Shown here one piece after another: positions 54,641 through 64,000 of a stretch of DNA of 64,000 nt (its first letter is position 1; the number at the start of each line of letters is the position of its first letter). Both the position numbers and the translations under genes were made by a program. Under the pieces are notes generated by a model. That model searched no databases and was not told where the DNA came from. It saw only the letters and a list, made by a program, of their open reading frames with translations. Location of the stretch: the NCBI GenBank assembly GCA_036346225.1, contig JARFIW010001367.1, positions 496,001 to 560,000 of the forward strand, in the 5' to 3' direction. Source of the DNA: Platerodrilus igneus (lineage: Eukaryota; Arthropoda; Insecta; Coleoptera; Lycidae).

Positions 54641-55188
54641 TACATCACTAATGTTACATCAGTTTATTAGTTCAATTCTTCAAATGCTTTGTCTACACAA
54701 ACAAGAGCCATAAGCTAAATTTAAAAACCAAGATAAATTAAATTTTTCAGTAATAATAACAAAACAAGCGGTTAAAGATCGTGAAATAATAGAATAGCAG
54801 AATACGTAATCACCGAATAGTTTCATCAGAATTAAACTTGTAAAACTCCTAGGAATATCCAAAACAACTTATAGTTGGCTACAAGACTTTGACGACTGTT
54901 CAGATAAACCAATGAAATTTAGATACGGATAAGCTATATAACGCCCAAAGTTTGATAAGGGGCCCAGTCTCAATTTGAACCACGTCGAAACTGCATCACT
55001 GTTACTCAAAAATTCACACGTCGACATAAATTTCAAATTAAATTATTAAAATTTGTGAAAAGTGGTGTTCTATAATATTTGAGAACAAATTATAGTGAAG
55101 ATATATGAAAAAGCTTTTGCAGTTTGCTGAAAAATGTGAGTAGAAATTTGTTCATTAATTTAGGTTAAATATTTATAATGTAAGGGCT
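54641..55188. other. Non-coding sequence, nothing recognised
   Basis: No gene or repeat seen. Confidence 0.5.
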
Positions 55189-55288
55189 CTAAGTTGCACC
55201 CAGGAAATCTAAGTTGCATCCGGGATATCTAAGTTGTACCCGGAGAATCTAAGTTACACCCGGGAAATCTAAGTTGCAGCCGGGAAAT
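55189..55288. repeat. 20-bp minisatellite, five units
   Basis: Five successive units of the form CTAAGTTGCACCCGGGAAAT, each exactly 20 bp with one to four substitutions; a broken sixth start follows. Confidence 0.92.
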
Positions 55289-55823
55289 CCAAGTAAAGCA
55301 CCAAGTAAATTGTTTTAACGAAGCAACTCGATTGAAGATAATAACGGGGTGTTGGTCCACAACACGTAGCAGCAGACAACAGGGCGAAAACAATGAAGGA
55401 CACACCAGGAAAACCACAGGTCAGGGCTAACTAGTATAAGGCATCATTTCAAATTTTAATGTAAACACTGACTATATGTTTCTGTTTTGTAAGAAGTCCA
55501 CAAAAATATTTTTATACGTAGAGATTTACGTAAAAATATTATTAAGTGATTTAAGTGTTTATTTGTCAGATTAAAAAACTGTGAAGTGTAAATATTATTT
55601 CTTTTCATTATACAAATATTGATCGACTTCGTTTTATCATTCTAAGCAGGTAAGATTTAAGGGAAAAGGGGTAAATTATTTGATCATTGTAACGTTGTGC
55701 ACTCTGTGAATTAAACTGAGCTAGCCGTGGCATAATTAAAATTAAAATATTAGAAAAACACAGTGGCGGCGGACAGCAGGAAACTGGACGTTTATTACAT
55801 CGGCGTGCGGCGTTATTATATCA

Positions 55824-55857
<34 letters not shown>
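55289..55857. other. Non-coding sequence ending in a TA tract
   Basis: No gene seen. A TA tract at 55,821-55,857 adjoins element D. Confidence 0.5.
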
Positions 55858-55859
<2 letters not shown>

Positions 55860-58072
55860 CTCATATTTAGACCAGGGTAGAAAATTATATAATCACATCA
55901 AATAATTTTAATCACCGTGTATAAGGAATTTTATTAAATAATACGCTTTATTAAAACACCGTGGAGAATAAAAATTCATTCGTTTTATTAAAATTAAGAG
56001 ATTTAAATTATTTATAAGACGCTTTATATAAAAGGAAGCAGTATTAGAAAACTTTATGGGTAATTTAATTATCCCTAGTAAAGAAACAAAGACCAATTAC
56101 GTGCAAAATTTACATTAATTGATTTAAGTTCTGGGTAACAAGTAGTAGACAAAGTGTACAGATAGTAACTAATATTTAGTTAGGATTCACTAAAAATTAA
56201 AGGCTATTATTTTTAATTGAAGTTAATTGAATCGTTAGTAACAGATAATATCTATAGAAACTTGTAAAACCCAATAAAATGCAAATCCTAGAAGTGTTAG
56301 TTAGAAGTAGGATGTTTGAACACACCTGCGTATTTTAAAAGGCAATTTCAGTTTAATTTGTTTAGATAAACATGTCGATTCTAAGGATATTGGAAACGGT
56401 CAGATGCTTTAGCACGAAATACAAAACAGGGTTTATTTAAAAGCTCTGAGAATTAATATTATTTTGAACACCTGCGTAGTTTAAATATCACGTACGGCGA
56501 AAATTGTGTAGATAACAAATGGTTTCAAAGAATCTTGGAGAAACCGGGGCTTAATATTCACGAGAATGTGCGATACGGGGTTATTTAACCCAGATAGTCC
56601 ACATGGACTAAAATATAATCGATAATAAAGAATATCAATTTGCACCAATACGAACAGGTTAGAAAAGGAAAGAGAAAATGCGTCAAGCAAAGACACATAT
56701 AGTAAAAGGCGTGATTTAAGCAACGTCACGAGGGTCACAATTGGTTGAAAATAGGATGCAAATATCAGAGGTAGAAACAACAATTTCTGTACAAAATTAA
56801 TTAGTTTTTCTCGGACATGTTTGCGTGCCGTGAATTTCTGAGATTTAAATGAAGCGAGTGAAAAATTCGTAAAACCGACGCGCGAGCGACGGACTGGGAA
56901 CAGAGAATGAGAAATTCTTTAGAATTACCCGTTTTGGGGAACAGACCGACAGACAGGCTTTTGCTATATATACCGGTGGTAATATGAATTTCGGCCTCTT
57001 AGACTCTTAGACTTTTGACTATTCGATGCGTTAAAAGCTCTTACATCCGCGACTTGATTCAAGATGTTAAACAGTGCATTTTAGTTTGATAAAATAATTT
57101 AAAATTTTGCTCGTATATTTTAGTGATTCAAAATAGTTTGTTATTTACGTGCTAACATGAATGTACTTCAGTGCACTTAGATACAAGGTAATAAAAGTTA
57201 GTATCACTGTACCAATTAGCAAAATTTACAACGACAAATGTATACACAAAAGTAGGCAGTTTTGGCGTATATTGGTGAAAGACGCATGAATTTCTTTGCT
57301 ATTTTCGGGAGTGTTAATAATTAAATGGTTCAAATACGTGTCTGGATCCACGAAACAAGGGTCAGATATACCCAGATGAGTTCCGGAAAAGCCCAGAAAC
57401 AACTTTAAATAAATGGTGATGGAGAAAATTTTAAAAGCGTTGAGAATTAGAAGCCGTAAATATAATCCTGTTGGAATGGTGTGATTAACTAAAGGGACGA
57501 TGTACATTAAAGCTACGAGGACAGTAACCTTCAGGTAAATTATACTATTTTGTTTGACATTTTGGTGTGTGTTGAATAACTTTATAACTGATTTACTCAA
57601 AATGGACATTAGTGAAATTGTACTAACCATAAAATTTTAATTTTAAGATGAAATTTGCTTGTTTAAGTAGAAAGGGTATTTAGTATTGATGTTCTGAATT
57701 ATGATGAAAATATGGGTATGTCTTTGAGCTCAATTAGACGAACCTGGTTAATTAACGTAAAGGGGTGGTAGATGCTCCCTTTATACTCAGACTCCGGTCT
57801 GCTTATATTGTTATATTAATTAGTAGGCATCCAACAAGGACTTTAATTCTGGATGCACGTTAAAGTGATAATAAAATTAATCTTGAGATTCTTTTTAAAA
57901 CTGAATTTTATGCTGAAATTTAATTTGAAAATTTAATGTATTCTGAATATTGATGTAAATAGAGTTAACGTTGATGTTTGTGGTAGGAATGTGTTGTTTA
58001 ATTTTATGAATGAGGAGGTTTATAAAATTAAGTGAGCGAGCAGCCGAGGCGAAAACAGGATCACAGCAGTTC
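55858..58072 (+). repeat. Element D first LTR-like region
   Basis: About 2.2 kb starting TACTCATATTTAGACC, repeated at 61,358. The exact ends are uncertain because the second copy does not stop at an LTR boundary. It ends before the first leader motif. No coding content. Confidence 0.7.
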
Positions 58073-58310
58073 ATGGCGCCCAATTCGTGAGGCTCGATTT
58101 TAAAATATCACAGCAGTCTTTGGCGCCCAATTCGTGAGGCTCGAATATTTTTTTTTAGGGCCAGTACCTGCAGAATGAGAGGGATCACAGCAGTTTATGA
58201 CGCCCAATCTGTGGGACTAGAATTTTTTTGTTGAAAGGACCCAGTTCCCGCATTCACAGGAGAATATCACAGCAGTATATGGCGACCACAACGTGAGGGC
58301 TCGAGTTCCA
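58061..58310 (+). repeat. Four-fold primer-binding-site-like leader array
   Basis: Four copies of ATCACAGCAGTnnnTGGCGCCCAA...GTGAGGCTCGA lie near 58,061, 58,107, 58,178 and 58,266. The third and fourth are degenerate (GACGCCC; GGCGACCAC). TGGCGCCCAA is the form of many retroelement primer-binding sites. The array recurs at about 63,560-63,805 and partly at 771-840. Confidence 0.85.
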
Positions 58311-58420
58311 AATAAAATTTTTGTGATTTTATTCCAGGAAACTGGCGATCTGAGAGAGAGAGTTTCTGTGTGTGTATAAATTTAAGAGTATTTTAGAGTG
58401 TGTGAGAGTGATTAGAACGT

Positions 58421-59783
58421 ATGCAGAGAAAAGAGTGGTTAAGGAGTCAAGGAGTGGAAATTGGAAGTGACGATAGTGCATTGTGTGAAAAAAATACGAA
58501 AATGGAAGAAGCTGGAGGCAGTAGAGATCAGTCGAGGACGGAATCAGGGGATCAAGGAAACGAGATGATAATGAGAATGCTAGAGAGGATGAACGATGAA
58601 TCTAATAGAGCTAGGGAAGAATCGAACAGGAAGTTAGAAGAGATTAGAGAAATGAGTGAGGAATCGAATCGTAAGTTTGAGCAAATTAGTCAGAAAATAG
58701 ATAAGACGAATCAAGAAGTTTCAGAATTTAAAAATAGTCTTACCGTAAAGATGGGGAAGTTGAAAATAGGGTTGATAAAATGAGCGTGATATTACAGGTC
58801 TTCGATAGGAAATGGGACATTTAAGGTCCGAAGTACGCATTTTTGTGAAGAAGAGATTAATGTAAAATGACTGAAGTGACGGACTCATGTAGGGATCAGT
58901 TAGGCAGGGTAGAACGCGAAGTTAGTAGTATCAAATACAACATGTCAAATTTAACGGGGGATGGTCCCAGATTTTATACAGGTGGAGGATCATTGGACCA
59001 ACACATGAAGTTTTATGGCGATAACAGGGTAAATCCACAAATTTTTATTAATAGTGTAAGAAATCTAGTGGGAAATTTATTTGACGAACAGACTAAACTG
59101 AATACGATAAAGGCTTTATTAAAGGACAATGCGGAAGCGTGGTACAATTTAGTAGGACAGGACATAGACACGTATCAGGACTTTGAAAACAAATTTTAAA
59201 GCACTACTGGAGTGACCACAGACAAGACCAGGTACGAGACGACTTAATCACAGGAAATTTAAGGAGAATTTTCAGGAAGTAGGAGCAATATGCTATACGC
59301 AAGTATAGCATAGCAAAGCAACTGAACCCACCACTGACGGACCGACAAATTATTAAGTATTTATCACGACACTTCGAGGTAGACATAAGACAGCACGTAG
59401 CACTACAGAACATAGTGGACAGAGAAATGTTTTTGGAATACCTGCAGAGGTACGACGACGTAAGTAGTGGACGACCTCGGGATAACAGGGAAAGACAGAT
59501 CAACACAGTTAGGTTTGACAATAGACGGGACAACTACGCTAGATGGGGGAATAGTTACGGATACCAGCGACAGAATTGGGAACAGAGACGACCATACGTT
59601 AGGAGTAATAGTTTAGGAAGGGGACCTGCACAGAGACCGGGACCTACCAGAATGAATAGTTCATCAGACATGAGGGGGACTGCTAATACAGACACGGAAC
59701 GAGTGGAAACGCCTAGGACATACGCTGAGGTGACGGCTAGACCAGGACCAAGTAGGGAAAACAGACCTGGACAGGATTTTTAG
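58421..59783 (+). pseudogene. gag: Element D Gag
   Basis: Three open pieces. 58,421-58,783 is a charged coiled coil with the repeat EESNRK. 58,867-59,199 holds the capsid core (FYGDNRVNPQIFINSV; KDNAEAWYNLV). 59,415-59,783 is the Arg/Asn/Gly-rich nucleic-acid-binding tail. Stops or shifts separate them (about 58,783-58,867 and 59,199-59,415). The element B Gag has an equivalent capsid block (GNAEKWHNII), so the two are distant relatives. Confidence 0.8.
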
Positions 59784-59799
59784 AACGCGACAGACCACT

Positions 59800-60824
59800 A
59801 GATTTCAGTGTAAATGTATATGAACATCCACGTGAATTTTTCAAAATTGAGGAGGAAGTAGAGCCAGAAACTGTAGAAAATTATGTTTGCCAATTATTAA
59901 TTTAGAAATTTTGAGAATAATGTAGAAGTATTACTTGATACAGGGGCAGAGGCGAGTTTAATATCGGAGGAATTCGTCAGCAAAATTAGGGATAAGGTTT
60001 GTGATAGAATTATGCCTATAAAGCGTAGCCATTTAGTAGCTCCAAATAAAAAGAAGTTTGCTGTAGTAAATAGTGTTGTGGTGCTTAGGATAGATATAGG
60101 AGGTTTAAGCTGTGAACAGGAGTTTGTAATTGTACCTGGACTGAAGTTTCAGAGCATTTTAGGTGTTGACTGTATGATGAAGTTAGGGGTTTTGATAGAT
60201 ATGGAAAGGGAGGTAATAAGGATTAAAGATAGGGTAGTGCCATGGAAGGGCAGTTATGAAGTCACAGAGGATGACACGGGGTTGAATATTAATGTAGTAG
60301 AGGTAGAGGATGATGAAGTAAAACCGATCAACACAATAAGATGTCCAGAGGATAGGAGAGTAGAGGTTCAAGCTTTAGTACAAAAACATGCAGAATTAGT
60401 GGGGGTAGAAACAACAGCAGCATATCGGGAGCAGGTGAAGGCAGAAATATTTTTGATGAGGTTAAGTGGCAAGTTTGTTTTTAATAAAGTAGATTTAAGG
60501 GATTCATTCTGGCGGATTCCATTACATAAGAATTCTAGAAGGTACGTAGGATTTTCCGTAGAGAGAAAAATCGAGAATTGTAAAGTAGTATCGTTTGGTT
60601 TGTCGGCAGAAAAGGAAATGATAATGAATAAGAAACAGGCAAGTGTAGGGACTGAAGAAGAAGTAATATTTAAGAGTCAGGATAATAGGGATGATAAGTT
60701 TATTGTATGTGAGATAACAGGGATGTTAAGTATAGATATAGAAGAGGGAGAGATAGGGATGAAGAGTATTAGGATAGTGAGAAGAAAGACTTGGAGGGTC
60801 AAGAAGAGAGTTAGATTTAAATAG
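59800..60824 (+). pseudogene. Element D protease fused to an RT remnant
   Basis: The protease active site LLDTGAEASLIS lies at about 59,932-59,967 and its ILGVD block at about 60,157. About 60,470-60,600 holds an RT piece (FNKVDLRDSFWRIPL ... YVGFSVE ... VVSFGLS), the region from motif A to just before motif B. The frame then runs into lysine/glutamate-rich sequence with no YxDD, RNase H or integrase. The join to the tail is in frame. This is an internally deleted, non-autonomous derivative. Confidence 0.82.
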
Positions 60825-61270
60825 GATAGGGATAGAATAGGTGTATATAGAAGAGTAGAAGTAGGTGTTGATAGAAAATAGAGCTAGATATAGGATAAAT
60901 ATGGGAGATAATTAGGAATAGGTTTAGGATGAGAATAAAGAGTAAATGTAGGAAGAAAATAAGATAGGTTAAGTGTAGATATTTCATAGAAGATTAGTGG
61001 AGAGTTAGGAATAGAGTAAGAGTAGGATAGGCATATAGGATTAGGTAGGGGGGAAGTAAAGTATAGTGAAGATTAGTTAAAAGTTAGAAATAGGATAGGT
61101 ATATAGGATTTAAATAGGATTAGATGGATGAGTAGGATGAAGTTAGGGATAATTTCAGTTTATAGAATTAAGTGAGAGTTAGGAATAGGATAGGGATATA
61201 GGATAGGTGTAAATATTTTTTGGATTGGAGACAAAGTAGGTAAGTTAGATAGATAAGGGTAGAGAGAGAT
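60600..61270 (+). repeat. C-poor, GAT-rich degenerate repeat tract
   Basis: Over several hundred bases the plus strand has almost no C and consists of variants of ATAGGAT, TTAGGAATAG and GAGTTAGG. It links the pol remnant to the polypurine tract (AAATAGGGGGAAAA, 61,344-61,357). Confidence 0.8.
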
Positions 61271-61357
61271 AGGCAATTTTTTTGTAATTTTTTTGTCTAA
61301 ATGCTTTATATTTGCATTCAAATAAGTGGGATTATTTGTATTCAAATAGGGGGAAAA

Positions 61358-63570
61358 TACTCATATTTAGACCAGGGTAGAAAATTATATAATCACATCA
61401 AATAATTTTAATCACCGTGTATAAGGAATTTTATTAAATAATACGCTTTATTAAAACACCGTGGAGAATAAAAATTCATTCGTTTTATTAAAATTAAGAG
61501 ATTTAAATTATTTATAAGACGCTTTATATAAAAGGAAGCAGTATTAGAAAACTTTATGGGTAATTTAATTATCCCTAGTAAAGAAACAAAGACCAATTAC
61601 GTGCAAAATTTACATTAATTGATTTAAGTTCTGGGTAACAAGTAGTAGACAAAGTGTACAGATAGTAACTAATATTTAGTTAGGATTCACTAAAAATTAA
61701 AGGCTATTATTTTTAATTGAAGTTAATTGAATCGTTAGTAACAGATAATATCTATAGAAACTTGTAAAAACCCAATAAAATGCAAATCCTAGAAGTGTTA
61801 GTTAGAAGTAGGATGTTTGAACACACCTGCGTATTTTAAAAGGCAATTTCAGTTTAATTTGTTTAGATAAACATGTCGATTCTAAGGATATTGGAAACGG
61901 TCAGATGCTTTAGCACGAAATACAAAACAGGGTTTATTTAAAAAGCTCTGAGAATTAATATTATTTTGAACACCTGCGTAGTTTAAATATCACGTACGGC
62001 GAAAATTGTGTAGATAACAAATGGTTTCAAAGAATCTTGGAGAAACCGGGGCTTAATATTCACGAGAATGTGCGATACGGGGTTATTTAACCCAGATAGT
62101 CCACATGGACTAAAATATAATCGATAATAAAGAATATCAATTTGCACCAATACGAACAGGTTAGAAAAGGAAAGAGAAAATGCGTCAAGCAAAGACACAT
62201 ATAGTAAAAGGCGTGATTTAAGCAACGTCACGAGGGTCACAATTGGTTGAAAATAGGATGCAAATATCAGAGGTAGAAACAACAATTTCTGTACAAAATT
62301 AATTAGTTTTTCTCGGACATGTTTGCGTACCGTGTGAATTTCTGAGATTTAAATGAAGCGAGTGAAAATTCGTAAAACCGACGCGCGAGCGACGGACTGG
62401 GAACAGAGAATGAGAAATTCTTTAGAATTACCCGTTTTGGGGAACAGACCGACAGACAGGCTTTTGCTATATATACCGGTGGTAATATGAATTTCGGCCT
62501 CTTAGACTCTTAGACTTTTGACTATTCGATGCGTTAAAAGCTCTTACATCCGCGACTTGATTCAAGATGTTAAACAGTGCATTTTAGTTTGATAAAATAA
62601 TTTAAAATTTTGCTCGTATATTTTAGTGATTCAAAATAGTTTGTTATTTACGTGCTAACATGAATGTACTTCAGTGCACTTAGATACAAGGTAATAAAAG
62701 TTAGTATCACTGTACCAATTAGCAAAATTTACAACGACAAATGTATACACAAAAGTAGGCAGTTTTGGCGTATATTGGTGAAAGACGCATGAATTTCTTT
62801 GCTATTTTTCGGGAGTGTTAATAATTAAATGGTTCAAATACGTGTCTGGATCCACGAAACAAGGGTCAGATATACCCAGATGAGTTCCGGAAAAGCCCAG
62901 AAACAACTTTAAATAAATGGTGATGGAGAAAATTTTAAAAGCGTTGAGAATTAGAAGCCGTAAATATAATCCTGTTGGAATGGTGTGATTAACTAAAGGG
63001 ACGATGTACATTAAAGCTACGAGGACAGTAACCTTCAGGTAAATTATACTATTTTGTTTGACATTTTGGTGTGTGTTGAATAACTTTATAACTGATTTAC
63101 TCAAATGGACATTAGTGAAATTGTACTAACCATAAAATTTTAATTTTAAGATGAAATTTGCTTGTTTAAGTAGAAAGGGTATTTAGTATTGATGTTCTGA
63201 ATTATGATGAAAATATGGGTATGTCTTTGAGCTCAATTAGACGAACCTGGTTAATTAACGTAAAGGGGTGGTAGATGCTCCCTTTATACTCAGACTCCGG
63301 TCTGCTTATATTGTTATATTAATTAGTAGGCATCCAACAAGGACTTTAATTCTGGATGCACGTTAAAGTGATAATAAAATTAATCTTGAAATTCTTTTAA
63401 AACTGAATTTTATGCTGAAATTTAATTTGAAAATTTAATGTATTCTGAATATTGATGTAAATAGAGTTAACGTTGATGTTTGTGGTAGGAATGTGTTGTT
63501 TAATTTTATGAATGAGGAGGTTTATAAAATTAAGTGAGCGAGCAGCCGAGGCGAAAACAGGATCACAGCA
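61358..63570 (+). repeat. Element D second LTR-like region
   Basis: Near-identical to 55,858-58,072, preceded by the polypurine tract, so its left edge is a real 3' LTR start. Confidence 0.8.
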
Positions 63571-63913
63571 GTTCATGGCGCCCAATTCGTGAGGCTCGAT
63601 TTTAAAATATCACAGCAGTCTTTGGCGCCCAATTCGTGAGGCTCGAATATTTTTTTAGGGCCAGTACCTGCAGAATGAGAGGATCACAGCAGTTTATGAC
63701 GCCCAATCTGTGGGACTAGAATTTTTTGTTGAAAGGACCCAGTTCCCGCATTCACAGGAGAATATCACAGCAGTATATGGCGACCACAACGTGAGGGCTC
63801 GAGTTCCAAATAAAATTTTGTGATTTTATTCCAGGAAACTGGCGATCTGAGAGAGAGTTTCTGTGTGTGTATAAATTTAAGAGTATTTTAGAGTGTGAGA
63901 GTGATTAGAACGT

Positions 63914-64000
63914 ATGCAGAGAAAAGAGTGGTTAAGGAGTCAAGGAGTGGAAATTGGAAGTGACGATAGTGCATTGTGTGAAAAAATACGAAAATGGAAG
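63914..64000 (+). pseudogene. gag: Element D second Gag start, cut by window end
   Basis: Copy of the gag beginning at 58,421; it starts ATGCAGAGAAAAGAGTGG and runs to the window edge. A one-base shorter A run (about 63,982) shifts its frame. Confidence 0.75.

Larger units (their letters stand above)
55858..64000 (+). mobile_element. Gypsy-type element D, tandem arrangement
   Basis: The first unit runs 55,858-61,357: LTR-like region, leader, gag, protease and RT remnant, purine-rich tail. At 61,358 the same LTR-like region starts again. It continues through leader and the start of gag to the window end, with an offset of about 5.5 kb and near-identity, mostly differing in homopolymer lengths. 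This is LTR-interior-LTR-interior, as expected from recombination between LTRs of two copies or a tandem duplication. Confidence 0.8.

Noticed and set aside
55189..55288. CRISPR-like array
   Set aside because: The units are contiguous without unique spacers and the setting is a eukaryotic nuclear genome.
57226..57630. Minus-strand frames of 60-134 codons in the element D LTR region
   Set aside because: The same frames recur at 61,408-63,585 only because the DNA is duplicated, one differs in length by an indel, and none has a domain.

Overview
This window looks like AT-rich insect (at least arthropod) nuclear DNA and is almost entirely nested transposable elements. It holds Penelope-like elements, a Maverick/Polinton-type virus-like element, errantivirus-like and other Ty3/Gypsy retrotransposons, a mariner-type transposon and short spliceosomal introns. 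The only host-gene match I can support is a two-exon fragment resembling the C-terminus of casein kinase 2 alpha. Identifications come from reading translated motifs, not from a search.

Region 1 (1-23,430): a fragment of a Gypsy-type LTR/leader (1-850) is followed by a Penelope-like element (PLE1). PLE1 is split by a 19,250-bp Maverick/Polinton (2847-22096) with long inverted repeats starting AG and a perfect 6-bp target duplication, ATTGAA. Plus-strand genes in order: a PolB-N-terminus-like protein, two unknowns (one with a membrane segment), a possible PC4-like protein, PLA2, adenain-type protease, minor capsid, basic core-like protein, double-jelly-roll major capsid, packaging ATPase, a conserved unknown, a fibre-like repeat protein and a chromodomain integrase. 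Minus-strand genes: PolB with an endonuclease-VII-like insert, an unknown, and a small gene with a 60-bp intron. Together these would cover replication, integration, capsid assembly, maturation, packaging and entry, but most reading frames carry frameshifts.

Region 2 (23,430-34,525): a mosaic of non-coding inverted repeats with a 341-bp MITE-like element, a decayed mariner-type transposon and a non-LTR reverse transcriptase fragment. Two large inverted-repeat pairs interlock rather than nest. The casein kinase 2 alpha exons lie between the arms of the second pair.

Region 3 (34,526-54,150): Gypsy element B. Its 5' LTR is split by element C, an 8.84-kb errantivirus-like element with AGTT...AACT LTRs, a CGCG target duplication, gag, pro-pol and env. 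Its 3' LTR is split by a second Penelope-like element (PLE2) with inverted end copies, each carrying a convincing hammerhead ribozyme.

Region 4 (54,151-64,000): repeats, a 20-bp minisatellite, and Gypsy element D in tandem. D has a four-fold primer-binding-site-like leader and an internally deleted pol, and its 5' 2.6 kb recurs 5.5 kb downstream and runs off the window.
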